DNA of 64,000 bases from Paramecium sonneborni. Taxonomy: Eukaryota > Ciliophora > Oligohymenophorea > Peniculida > Parameciidae. Positions 36,312 to 48,000 of the stretch are shown here, piece by piece (positions within the stretch are counted from its first letter, which is position 1; the number at the start of each line of letters is the position of its first letter). The notes beneath the pieces are model-generated. The model did not search any database. It was not told the origin of the DNA and saw nothing but the letters and a program-made list of their open reading frames with translations. The stretch spans positions 485,664 to 549,663 of the forward strand of contig CAJJDN010000004.1 of assembly GCA_905182985.1 (NCBI GenBank). Direction: 5' to 3'. Both the position numbers and the translations under genes were made by a program.

Positions 36312-36758
36312 TACATTAAATTCTAATTTATATAAAACTATAACTATTTACTTAAAATAGAATTATTGTATATAAGAAATTATTTTTAGTATTTTTTTTT
36401 TAAATTAATTTTTGAATAGAGCAAAAAAAATAACTTTATTGATCTAAGATTTATTTTAAATTTAAAAGAGTATTGTGTAATATTTTCTAAAAATTAATTA
36501 TTAGATAAAATTTATTTTTTTTGTAATAAAAAAACTTAAGAAAATTACCGAATAAATATTTATTTTTTAAATTAAGTTATTTTATAAGGTTGATATTTAA
36601 AAATACATCATGATTTGAACACTAGACAAGCTAAATTACCATTATAGAACATAAATAGTCTTGTATTGTTTTAAACTGTTACATCATAAGCATATCCTTC
36701 ACCTTGAATTAATAATAATTATGAATTACCTATAATAACTTGCCAAGTTGGACCATAC
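35838..36758. repeat. Direct copy B flanking the N gap (921 bp)
   Basis: Second copy of 34794-35714. It runs from within the coiled-coil gene through the convergent spacer into the LC8-like gene, which is complete only on this side. Confidence 0.9.
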
Positions 36759-37011
36759 TTTTTTTCAAGTGCTTCTTTAATTGTTTTGCATGCATTCTTT
36801 ATTAAAATGAATAATTATGATACTTCAATAGATAAAATTGGAGCCGAGTTGTTTTCAATTCCTGAAACTATTGAATCTTAAACTTCTGAAAGCATATCTG
36901 GAGTCATATCTGTATCCTTTATTTAACAACAAATATTACTTTTACAATGGCTGTTCCAAGCATTTCTTTTTTTAATTAAGCTAGATCTTAAGTTTCTTTC
37001 TTTTCTTCCAT
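36608..37011 (-). CDS. LC8-type dynein light chain
   Basis: About 126 residues. A short N-terminal helix (MEEKKETQDLAQLKKEMLGT) is followed by the LC8 fold: ACKTIKEALEKKYGPTWQVI, a close match to the LC8 'KYGPxWHCIVG' core, then LLLIQGEGYAYDV and RLFMFYNGNLACLVFKS, like LC8 'FYxGxxAxLLFK'. The 23-nt intron 36917-36939 ends in AAG. LC8 dimerises and binds dynein intermediate chains and many other partners in axonemes and cytoplasm. The canonical loop near NFGSYVTHE is altered, so this is a divergent paralogue. Confidence 0.88.
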
Positions 37012-37049
37012 TTTAAATTATATGATTAATTATATAAATTTATACATAA

Positions 37050-37924
37050 TCACAATTAAACATTGCAGATTAAATAGCTTTCTTACTTTTTTTATAAATC
37101 TTATATCAATTTAGTTGGATTTAGTTTAATTAAACAACTGGATCCCATATATTAAGTTTTTTCATCCTTTCCAACTTTATCTGCACAAATGAAAATGAAT
37201 TTTTTATTATAGTTATTTTATTTTCCATCTCTAATTGGTTTAAGTCTCCAAAGCCAATACTATAAAATTCCCTTATTATCATCATTATCAGGTTCATGAT
37301 CCTAAAAAAATAGAATCATAATTTACATTCCAAGCAGCCATAAAAATAAGACCATCCACTTAATTTTATATACAAAAATCAGCCAATTCAAATTTGCTAT
37401 TATCTTTAAATTCCCATGGATTTAAATCCATACAAATACCAAATGCAAATTTTATTGTTTAACCTTTTGTCGTTTAAATTTCTAAACACTTGAATTCTTA
37501 ACCTTCATTTGCCCATGTCTTATCAGTTTCAAACAAATGTTTCTTTCTTACATTTAAAATAGCTTCCCCTTTTCTATTAACAACAACTGCTGAATTATAT
37601 AATTTATCTCCATCAATTTCTGCATATCCACAGGCTACATAACATTTTAATCTTTAAGCTATTTATTTACAAAATTCATAAGTAGGCCCTTATGCATATT
37701 ATTCTAAGAATGGCTTTATTGCAGTTTTATCTGGATAATAGTATCTATGATATTTTAATTCATATTTACCCAATCAAAGCCATTTCAGGAAAAACTAAAA
37801 TATCTATCTCATCTTTTTATGTGTATTTTTAAAGGGATACATTTATTCGATTTATATTTCCTTAAAAATTATAATTATTATTAATCTATCCAATCAATAC
37901 TTTCACTTAGATTGTTTAATTCAT
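37050..37924 (-). CDS. Nta1-like protein N-terminal amidase (nitrilase superfamily)
   Basis: Deamidates N-terminal Asn/Gln in the N-degron pathway. The three catalytic residues are visible: Glu in DILVFPEMALIGY, Lys in NVRKKHLFETDKTW and Cys in AFGICMDLNPWEF. Other blocks match yeast Nta1: GPTYEFCKQIAQRLKCYVAC, YAEIDGDKLYNSAVVVN and FICADKVGKDEKTQYMGSSC. The start MNQTIQVKVLIGQINNNYNF aligns with the usual beta strand. Two introns of 25 nt lie after LIG and after AAWN. Assignment to Nta1 rather than a plain omega-amidase rests on the MDLNPWEF context. Confidence 0.85.
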
Positions 37925-37977
37925 CCACTAAAATTATTTTATTATAATTAAATATTAAAAATAATCAAAATTCATCA

Positions 37978-38196
37978 TCATCTAATATTATATTCATAAA
38001 ATAATTGATATTTTAATATCTAAATTATTTTTAAATATCTAATTTTATTATAATGATCAAGACTGAATAAAAAGGATCCTTTCAAAATACGATTTGTATT
38101 TATTTTAAAATATATACTCTTTAAACTTATCTTTATCTGATTATCTATTTCAGGATTTAAGAAATAAGTCACAATATTATGATTAAATATATTCAT
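37978..38196 (-). CDS. Doubtful small frame, unknown
   Basis: 72 codons starting MNIFNHNIVTYFLNPEIDN, with IKISLKSIYFKINTNRILKG. It may belong to the frame at 38340-38501 on the same strand through an intron I cannot place. Hydrophobic and basic mixture; no family. Confidence 0.3.
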
Positions 38197-38339
38197 TCAT
38201 ATAATTATCATTAATACATGAAATTATAAAACATTTTGCAACAATTTAATTCATAATCAATTTTAGGAAACATATTTCTCATTATTAATATGGAAAGTTA
38301 ATTTTTGTATATGTTTCAATTATAAGGATAGATAATTTA

Positions 38340-38501
38340 TCAAAATTTTTTGTTGTTAACTAATATTAATAAATTTGAATTTCTTCTAATTTATTTAGTC
38401 ATTTATAATTTTTCTTTTATGGAATCAAAAAATATTTCATAGTAATTTTTTAAATCCATTTATATTTTAATGAATTCAGATTTTATTGAAAGAATTTTCA
38501 T
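38340..38501 (-). CDS. Doubtful small frame, unknown
   Basis: 53 codons starting MKILSIKSEFIKIQMDLKNY, with IFFDSIKEKLQMTKQIRR. Composition is coding-like, but the length is within chance. It may be a 5' exon of the frame at 37978-38196. Confidence 0.28.
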
Positions 38502-38625
38502 TCTAAAAATGTTCAATAAAAACAAATAAAGTTTAAACTTACTGATTACAAAGGAGGTGAACAGTAATTTTCATAAAAAAAAACAAAAAATTATTAATAT
38601 TAATATTTTTAAAGATATATTGAAA

Positions 38626-39040
38626 ATGATTTGTTGCAGCAATAAAAAGAGTTAATAATAAACTTCAAAAAAAACTAAAAAGATAAGCAAAATACTCTCT
38701 GTAAAAGATTTTAAAATTATTTTTTCAGGATTTTATAGAAGAAATAAATGATGAAGCAATGACTATTTATTAATCATAAAACTAACAAAATCCTTCTATA
38801 ATGCTTTAATTTTCTGGAGAGCCTTAAACAATGAAGTATAAAGTTCTAAATATAAATTTCAGATCAAGCTCAAATACAAAATTTCCTAAATCAGTTGAAA
38901 GATTATCTAGTCCTATTCCTATAATCATAGCAAGAAAAACATCATTTAATATCTTTAAATGTGCAAAGACAAACTCAAATACATAATTTTTATCAACAAA
39001 AGGAGGTTTCACATTATTAGTAACAAAAACAACTTTATGA
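38626..39040 (+). CDS. Unknown protein with N-terminal Cys pair
   Basis: Starts MICCSNKKSQQQTSKK, a possible palmitoylation and basic membrane-anchoring motif. A 28-nt intron ending CAG leads to DFIEEINDEAMTIYQSQNQQ, then FSGEPQTMKYKVLNINFRSS and SVERLSSPIPIIIARKTS. About 128 residues, ending TKTTL. No domain recognised. The 323 bp after it hold no supported gene. Confidence 0.55.
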
Positions 39041-39363
39041 TGATTTTCTCTCTATTATTTATGCTCATAATCTCATTTTAATTTTCATTAACTCTGGCAA
39101 TAATATGATTAAATTTATTAAGGAAATCTATTTAATATAAGTCATATTAATTTCAATATTTTTTCATTAAATTCCATCTGAAGAAAATAAATTTTAACTT
39201 TTAAGTTATATGGCAAAAAGATGCTGCTTAAAGATTCTAAAAATAGAAATTTTCTATTTAACAACACAGACATTTAAATAAATTTATTTTATAAATATAA
39301 TATAGTTTCTATAAGTTTTAATTTATATCATAAAATATGACGATAAACGTATTATTAAAAAAT

Positions 39364-40296
39364 TCATAGCTGATAATGAAGTTTAAATAATTCAATAATT
39401 TACAACAATTATCCATTATCTTTAACATTTTAAATGTCAGTTTCTAAATTATCTTTTCTTTCTTTCCATATTATACATTAATCAATTTAATCATTTTAAT
39501 ATAACTCATATATCTTTTATTCAATTGATTAACATAATTAAAAATATAACTAATCAATTCTTTAAATAATTTCTTAAGTTTATTCATTATTATCTTACTC
39601 AATGCTCTCCTACCTCTAATAAAATCCAGTGAGATTTTTATGTATAATTAGATTCATTGAACGATCTTGTTCATCATTTTCTTCTGTAAATTACTTATAT
39701 ACAGCTAAAATTATACTTATACAATTTTCAATTCCTCTTCTACTTTGTGTCTTTCTTGTTATAAATTATTTTTCATGTAAACTTTAGCTAAAATTTCAGC
39801 TCTTTTTTTATAATCATCTTTTTTTGGTTTCTCTAAAAATTGAACAAAATAATCATTTTAAAATTAGCAAGTGACTTCTTTTAATTATTCTTAAATTAAT
39901 AGTTAATGCATAAATGTTGATTCACTTATATTAGAATGTTTATGAATTATTGAATTTGTTTATTCTTAAGGATAATCATCTTCTAATTCATTTTTTAATA
40001 AAACCATTCTCAATTCAAAAGGATCTTATAATATTTTCTTAATAGCTTTAGGTCTTAAATCTTCAAATTCCTCTAGCTTTTTAAATTATGGCATTATAAC
40101 TTCTTATCCTTTTGAATTAATCAAGTAGGATCCCTATTTTAAAAGTTTAATTTACAATCAATTTCTAATTTTGATTCTCAATATTATAGAATCCTAAATT
40201 ATTTTATAAATTTTTAGATGAAAGGCTTTTCTAGCTAACATTTAAACTATTATTAGTTTTCAATTTTTTTTCGCTGCCTTAATTTTCAAATTACAT
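39364..40296 (-). CDS. Unknown helical protein
   Basis: Three exons with introns 40134-40155 (22 nt) and 39694-39722 (29 nt, ends AAG). Starts MQFENQGSEKKLKTNNSLN. Then comes GSYLINSKGQEVIMPQFKKL, an acidic part (LLKNELEDDYPQEQTNS), KPKKDDYKKRAEILAKVYMK, and a helical C-terminus with IIQRIDQLYFQLCQSIEQKI. Around 290 residues. Exon joins produce one smooth frame, so the gene is solid, but no family is recognised. Confidence 0.68.
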
Positions 40297-40335
40297 TTAT
40301 TATATTATTTTTTTAAATTTTTTAAATTTAATTAT

Positions 40336-41615
40336 ATGGATTATTCTAATGTTCCAACATCTTCAATTATTATTGAGTAAAAATTTGCAGAACTAGTTAA
40401 ATCTATTTAATAAACTTCAGATAAATTTGATGATGAATAAAGTGAAAAATTTTATAGCCTCATAAACGACAATATTTAAATTAAATATGAACTTATTCAA
40501 AATTAACAAGCTTCAAAATTATTTAATTTATAATTATTAAAAATATCATGTTTCTAATTTGTCAAGACCTATGAATGTTATTTTTGCATAATTTTTAATC
40601 TTGTCAAAGACACATTAAAATAAAGATTAAAAAATGAAATTATGAAGGTTTTTTTAAATTTATTTATTTTAGTACTCATTTCAAACCTAATTTTTCGATT
40701 TCACTTAAGAATAAGTAAATAACACTAATTTGAAGACAGAATTGGAGGCTTTTGATAATTACTCAAACAAAAATTATAGAGAATGCAGAATTATTATATT
40801 TTCATAAGATTTTGATTAGAGAATATTAGATAAAGTTGATAGTTATCCTTATATTTATTATTGTGGTGACCCTACTAACATAAATTAAATATATTTAGAG
40901 AATCTTCAATCAAGTTAAGTTTTTTTAACTTTAGATTTGCAATACAAAAGGATATTATATCAACTTCCTACTGCGTAAAAAATATTATTTAATTAGTTTA
41001 TCCATATTAAATCAATAAATTTATACCAATATATAGATAACTGGAAATATTGAAGAGATTCCTGACATAATTTATTAAATTAAGCATCCATCACTTAAAT
41101 TTGAAAAATTGAAAGAAAAAATAATCTTATCATATTAAATTCCTTATATGAATGTTGATGAATATTTATATCTCCCAATTTCATTATAGATTCAAAAAAT
41201 TGAAATTTCAGATCTAATTTAGAAAACTGAAAACTTAACAAAATGTCTATCAACAAAAGATATTAATAATGAAGCTTATGATTATATTTACAAACTTTAA
41301 TTGTTGAAAGTAATAATTTTTAATATTTAGTAAATAAATGATTAAATTAACTTTAGTTAACTAGAGTTTTCAATAATTTCAAAAGACTAGTTTTTTGCTG
41401 TAGATCAATTAATGTTTAGAAATTAAATTAAATAAATAAAGGAATTTTAAAAAGCAAGTGCAATAAAAGATGATCAATTAAATTAAATAGAAAAAGTTCT
41501 TGAAGATTTATGTAATTTTAATAAACCTTCATTTTTCAAATTGATTACATATCATCAAATAAAGCAATGTATATTTTATAGAATGAAAATTAATAATTTT
41601 ATTTATTAACTATGA
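40336..41615 (+). CDS. Unknown protein, ~405 residues
   Basis: Starts MDYSNVPTSSIIIEQKFAEL. A 25-nt intron near 40648-40672 and a 22-nt intron near 40976-40997 restore the frame. The central block reads RECRIIIFSQDFDQRILDKV and SYPYIYYCGDPTNINQIYLE, then ITGNIEEIPDIIYQIKHPSL and a helical C-terminal half with AYDYIYKLQLLK. No catalytic motif visible. It is divergent from the gene ending at 39364 (39 bp between start codons) and 30 bp before the next plus-strand gene. Confidence 0.65.
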
Positions 41616-41645
41616 TGCTACTTATAATAAAAATTTATATTTAAT

Positions 41646-42197
41646 ATGAATGAATAATTAACTAGGATGGAAAAAGAAAAAAATAACCGAAGTAGATTAT
41701 TACATAAAATTTATGCTTAAAAACAGAAGGCCCCCTTTAATAATATAAGTATTAAAATCAGAGTTTAAAATATGATAAAACAAATTCAATTCATTCAAAA
41801 TGAAAGAAGTCGCTGTAAAAGTGAATTCGAAAATAATAAATTTCCTTATATTCTAAGATTAAATCCACTCTCGAAACCTTAAAATATAGCACCTTTAAAT
41901 TTGAGATTAAATACCATACGTACAAACTCAAGAAAAAGTAACTTAATTATGGATGAGACTACTAAAAAAGGAAATAAACTTTAATAAGCTAGTTTAGATT
42001 CAAATCTTAGACTAACATCAAGCCCATAAAGATTTGATTCTAAGTATAAAAATTCAATTTAAACTTTAATTATAAAAGATACTAGTCCTGTAAAGGAGTA
42101 GCACAAAATGAAAATTGAATAGCAAACATAAGTAGAATTTAATTTATTGGAAAATATATCAAGCTGGTCGAGAAAGTCTTCTGAAAGCATTTTTTGA
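41646..42197 (+). CDS. Unknown basic protein
   Basis: Intronless, 183 residues. Starts MNEQLTRMEKEKNNRSRLLH, with IYAQKQKAPFNNISIKIRVQ, IQNERSRCKSEFENNKFPYI, many Ser/Asn/Lys and a KDTSPVKEQ site. Ends ISSWSRKSSESIF. Probably unstructured and phosphorylated. The 314 bp downstream show nothing. Confidence 0.6.
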
Positions 42198-42511
42198 TTT
42201 GTATATATTCTTGTATTTATATTGATTAATAAAGTATTAATTGATTGTTTTCTATCTTATAATTTATATTTACTCATTAAAATATTTGATTTAAAATAAT
42301 TAATATATTCTTTATAATATACTGAAGACTTTAAAAGAGATTAAGATTTGATTATCAAATGATGAAACTCTAATTATATTTAAAAATATATTTTTCAACT
42401 TTTATTATGAAAATAATTGATATCTATAATATTTTTTATTTTAGAAAAAATTTAGTAAAACTCAAATATATTTTGGCAAAGAAATGAATATTGAAAGATT
42501 TTCGAAAAAAG

Positions 42512-42891
42512 TCATTCAGAAAAAAGAAAATAATGTTTGCTGTTCAAATAATCTTATTTGTTTGAATAATTTACTGTATTGTATTAATCATTTGGGTGCA
42601 TCCTTCTTTCTTTATCTTCTTTATTCAACTTATTTCTTTCTTTCTTCTTCAATTAATTCCTTTCTTCCTGCATGCCAATTTGGTCCTTTTCTCTTTTATT
42701 AAGGTCCTGTTCCAGCAACAGCTGTTCCAAATCTAATGTATTATTATTTATTTCAAAAACCTTCTGTTAAAGCAAATTCTTTTATAAGCTCTACCCTTTG
42801 GAATTTTGTGTCTTCTGACTTATTTTTCAACTTTTGGTGTTTGTTTTCTGACTTTACCAGCTTTGGCCAAAGTTCCGTGAAGTTTTCCCAT
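42512..42891 (-). CDS. Ribosomal protein eS30 (RPS30/FAU C-terminal part)
   Basis: Small basic 40S protein. MGKLHGTLAKAGKVRKQTPK, then a Lys/Arg-rich stretch (RRHKIPKGRAYKRICFNRRF), is typical eS30. A 28-nt intron separates it from GTAVAGTGPQQKRKGPNWHA. eS30 usually ends about there; here the frame runs on with GRKELIEEERNKLNKEDKER and a polar tail. An optional AAG-ended intron would end it earlier, near 42544. There is no ubiquitin-like fusion upstream, unlike animal FAU. Confidence 0.9.
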
Positions 42892-44239
42892 AATAATTTT
42901 TTTAATAAAAAGATTTAAAATTTTTTGATTAATCAATCAGATTGTAGTCTATATCAGGATTTTCTTCTGATAAATTTGAAGAAAACAAACACTAAATTCG
43001 ATAGTTGATTTGAGTATTTAATAGATCTATTAATAAGATTGTGTAAAATTAAAAAATAGCTAAGAATTCATTCAACCTTTATCGATTCACAAAGATGAAC
43101 AAAAAGTTTTAGCAAAATTTTTATCCTTATCTGTAATGGATAGAGATTTGGTCAAAATTTCTATTTTGAATTAATGATCAAAATTTGAATGAAGTTAAAA
43201 AAGGAATTTTAAATCAATTGGAAATAAAACTCTTTAAAAATGAATTTTGAATAGGAGATTTGATTTACTTGTATAATGTTAGAATAAAATTCATTAATAT
43301 CGATTTTTATAGGGGGTGACATGATTTGAATAAAATTTCACAACATCATTTTCAAGCTAAATAATTAAATTCATATACCCACATTTTTTTCACATGTTTA
43401 CACCAACAGATGTATATCACAGAATAAGTCAATCCCATTATTAATTTTTATTTCATATTAAAAAAAATAAATGTTAGTTTTATAGTTTGCATTTAGAAAA
43501 TAGGTATAATAACTTTTTATATAATTTATAATAGTATATAAAATTTATTAGAGGTATATATCGAAGAGAATAAATAAAAATAAGTTAAATAAATATGAAT
43601 AGAAAATAATTAGATATAAAATAATTGTAAAAATTGGAATCCATAAATAAATAAGAGCTGATATTAAATTGAAAATGCAAAGAGTTGATATTTAATTGAA
43701 ATACAAAAATGAGATGATAATTAAAGAAAGGGGATAAAAATATAGAAATTGAAGGTGAACTTAATATGCTAATGTTAATCTATATTAATTCGTATACCAA
43801 AAGTATATGGATAGAATATAAAATAATAGATATCAAGTTTTGTTATGATTAAAAATGTTTTTTTTGAATAGTTATTTATAAATGATGCAACAGTAAATAT
43901 AGGAAATGATTGTTTGAAGTTATAGATAGATTAAAGAATTGATATAATAATAGCAATAGATTTGGGATAGAGTTAGAGAATTAGAATTATATAAAAAGTG
44001 GGAGTAAGGAGTAATATTAAATAATATTTGAGAAGAATATAATAAATTATAATGATGTAATGAAAAGTGGATTAACTTAATTGAATAGAATAATGAGAGA
44101 AATAGATGTGAATAATAAAATTAGATATGATGTAGAGTAGATTGTAGTTAGACATGAAGCCAAAATGATAATAGTTGATTGATAATAGAAATCTTTAAAA
44201 ATTATATAAATAAATTTATTAGAAAAATAGAGGAGTGAA
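42892..44239. other. Long stretch with broken coding-like fragments, no supported gene
   Basis: At 42930-43210 two plus-strand frames (SISGFSSDKFEENKH, and KNSQEFIQPLSIHKDEQKVL with AKFLSLSVMDRDLV) look coding but have no ATG and no joining intron. From about 43560 to 44239 the plus strand is strikingly purine-rich, with fragments such as RKQLDIKQLQKLESINKQEL, RVRELELYKKWEQ and DVMKSGLTQLNRIMREIDVN in different frames split by TGA. The last fragment is in frame with the aquaporin start except for one TGA. Probably decayed gene material. Confidence 0.5.
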
Positions 44240-45035
44240 ATGGAATAACAAAATTTGACATTTTCTTAGAGACATGCTTAGAAATTTAATGGAGCATTAA
44301 TAGAGATGATATCAATGTCTTTATTTGCTTATGGGTAATAATATATGAGAATGTAGGATTGTATGTTCAAATGGAAGTGATGGTAAGATAGCGTTAGCAT
44401 TTTTTGGATCTTTAGCTTTATGTGCACCAATTAGTGGTGGACATATAAATCCCGCTGTAATTTAATAATAATAAATAGGTAACATTAGCAATGTGGTTGA
44501 CTAGATAAATATCAACTGGTACTTGTTTATTATATTGGATTGCTTAACTGATTGGTGCATTTGGAGGAGCATTCTTTTGTTATATGATTTTGGGATAAAT
44601 AAATAGTCCAATGGTGACAGATTTGAATTTTCATTGGATTATAGCTGATTTTAGTGGTGAAGCTTTAGGATCATTCTCTTTTATTCTAATGATATTAATT
44701 TAATGTAAAAATATACAAATACATAAAAGGTAATCCTAGAACAACTTTTTCTGATAAACCAATAGCTAGTATTACATTGATAGCATTATCATTACATTTA
44801 TCAAGATGTTATACTTTTCATTCTGGAGGTATATAACATTGATTTTGTAGGTTGCTTAAATCCTGGAATGGCAGTGGCTTTAGAATTATTTCAAGTTTTG
44901 AAAACTAATGAAGTAGAAAGATTGAATTCAATGTGGGTATTCATTGCAGGACCTTTTGCTGGAGCTATATTTGCTGTTATTTTCTTTAAATTAATTTATT
45001 CACCAGCATTTAATAGATATTATAAAATTGCATGA
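44240..45035 (+). CDS. Aquaporin/MIP family channel
   Basis: Complete six-helix MIP. Starts MEQQNLTFSQRHAQKFNGAL. The first half-loop is canonical: PISGGHINPAVTLAM. The second reads HSGGCLNPGMAVAL, NPG in place of NPA. The last helix carries FIAGPFAGAIFAVIF. Four introns: 44335-44356, 44457-44478 (inside the NPA codons), 44705-44729 (AAG) and 44829-44850 (just before the second NPA-type box). It conducts water or small solutes; selectivity is unclear. A paralogue of the gene at the left edge, which has the opposite pattern of box decay. Confidence 0.9.
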
Positions 45036-45078
45036 TATATATATATAAATTCATCTTAATAATTCTTTTTTTTGAAGA

Positions 45079-48000
45079 TCAACACCACTATTACACATAT
45101 TACCAAACACATATTACAGCTGAAATATGAACATTCAAAGATCTAATTACTCCATATTAGGGAATTTCAACACAATTATCCATTAATTCTATATATTCAA
45201 TCGGTAATCCAGTCTTTTCTTTACCTAGTACTAATACAGTCTTTTTATCAAATTTAAAATTCACAATTTATTTACTTTGACTTGTTTATTCTAATGCAAC
45301 TAATTAATAACCTTATAATCTTTTTAATTATAAATAATTCATTAAATGTTCTTCTTTTATCTCTATAATTGGTAAATGTTATTCAGCACTTACACTAACT
45401 GATTAATATTGTTCATCTTATAAAATCTTTTTATTAGGTAATACTAATTCTCTACATCCAAATATTTCACAAGTTCTAGTCAAATGACCAAAATTTGGAA
45501 TTTTCTCTAATAGAGTTGCAACTATTATTATATCTCCAACAATTTATCTTGGTTGATACGCTTTAAATAAATCAAATTAATCCATTATTAAATTTATTTT
45601 CCTCTAGAAATTTAATTGTTAAGAATACTATGTACTTAATTATTATCTTTCTACATATTAAAACCAAGGAGGAGGAGGATTCTCACTCATATTATCTTCA
45701 CTCTTTAATTCAGCAATTGTTTAAGTACATGTATTCTTTAAAATTTCAATTATTGATGGATGTATTATCTCACCAAATGTATCAAATTATATTGTTGCCA
45801 TACCATCTAAATCAAATGTTAACATCAATTTCTCATATCTTTCTATTAAAGCTCTTATATTCTTTATTATCTTCTGGCATTCTCTATTACTTTCAAAATA
45901 TTCAATAAAATCTTTATATTCTAATTTCTATTTCTTTATATATTATAAACATGTTGTTTAACAAAGAGATCTTATATATGCTACATTTGAACTAACCAAA
46001 GGAAATAATTTATCAAAGAACTTCTATGAAAACTTATCATTCTCTTAATTATGTAATAAAAAGATGCATGATATAAAAGTAGTTGGAATCTGAATATTTA
46101 CTTTTAATTTTGAATCACTCAAAGTTGAAATCATTCTTGGAGCCCAAATATCTGGATAATTATCTATTAAAAAACTCATCATCAATTCAATATATTATCT
46201 ATATTAAGGATTATTCTATGTATCGAAAGCCTTCCAGATTAATTATTCTAATTCAACTAAATATTTCTAATCATCACCAAATACTTTTTAATAATTTTGT
46301 GGCTTTAGTAAATATTTTAAACAACAAATATTTTACCAAACATGTAATTTTATTCTAAATTGTTTAGTGTATTACATGTATGCATTCTTATATTTATCCT
46401 TAATGGATACTTCTATTAAAAATTTGATATAATTTAATAATTCTTTCTCATATCCTCCTTACTTTCCCAATTCAAAAAGGAAAGTAAAGACTAAAAATCT
46501 TGGATATGCCCCATAAAATTCACCTTTGCATGATATCAAATGTTTAACATCATTTGCTAATGGAACATACTATTCTGATGATGACAATATTTCACTAGAA
46601 TCATAACCTCTTAATTCACTTCCCTTTATTAACTTAAATAAAATATAATAAAATGTAGGTAATCTATTAGGATGTTTATTCAAACATATAATTAAGTTAT
46701 TTGCTATCTTTCTCTATATTACCCATTATTTTTAGTGCTATTTCATTATTACTCTTATTATTTACTCAACTGTCTCATATAATTCTCCTTCAAAATAACA
46801 TGGATCTATTATAAAATCTATATATGCTAATATTTCCTCTAAATTTGTATGAGTTCCGAAAACATGCATCATCTATTCAAATGTATTTATTGCTACTTAC
46901 TTAAATTGCTCACTCTATTCTCTATTGAAGGTTATTTCTGGACCATATACTGATCTTAATAATTAATATAAAGTTATTGAATCATAAGCATTAAATTAAT
47001 CAGTTATATCAATTATGTTTTTAATTAAATTCTATATTTAAATATAATATTCCTAGGGTTTATGATTTACTTCTCTCAACAATGTTAAGATTTAGCTTAA
47101 ATAATGTAATGTTAAGTTTTTTAATTGTCTATCTTGCTCAATACTTTGCAATTTATTTAACAATTATAATCCATATTTTAAGAATAATTCTTCAACAAAG
47201 AAACCACTTTTATTTCTCTTTGCTTATTATAATGCAATGTTTGTTGCTCTTAAAGTTTTTATTATCAATTCTAAATAAATGATATTGAAATTATCAAATA
47301 ATTACTAAAATAAATACCCTACAAATTTACTCATCTATTATGTTAATAATGGAACTGTTTCAAAATGTTATAATGAAGATATCCAAAGTTCTTCAGTCAC
47401 AATCATTGCTCCATCTAAATCCAAAGTTAAATAAGCAAATAACCCTGAACTTATTTACTCTAAAAACTAAACTTGATTTGATGTTTTTAAAATATAATTT
47501 AATTACTCTAATATTTTATGTTTCATTTCCTTTTGAGTATAAGTACTTGTGTATATTTATTATAGTTGAGAAATGATGGGTTGATAAAAGGTTATGAATA
47601 GCTTAATATCTTATGTTAAGTGATATATTATTGCAAATTGGTGATAATTTGAATTAATATCAAATACTTATTGTTATTCTTAGACATAAATTAAAAAATC
47701 TTCATTCATTAATTATTTTAAAAGTTCTCCTATGTTATTTAAAAAAAGACAATCAAAAGGTATAACTTTGATAAGATTAAATAAGATCTCTGGATTAGTG
47801 TTCTATTTAAACAATTAAAGCACAGCTTATAATAATTATATTCTTTTTCTTAAATTTAATTTCATCAAATTTTATTCAATAAATTAAATAAGTAATGAAA
47901 ATTATGAAATCTCAACTTTAATATCTTTCAAAGCCACACTGAAAGCTCCAACAGCCAATGGATATTAAATATGCTAAACCATTTATATAATAATATCATC

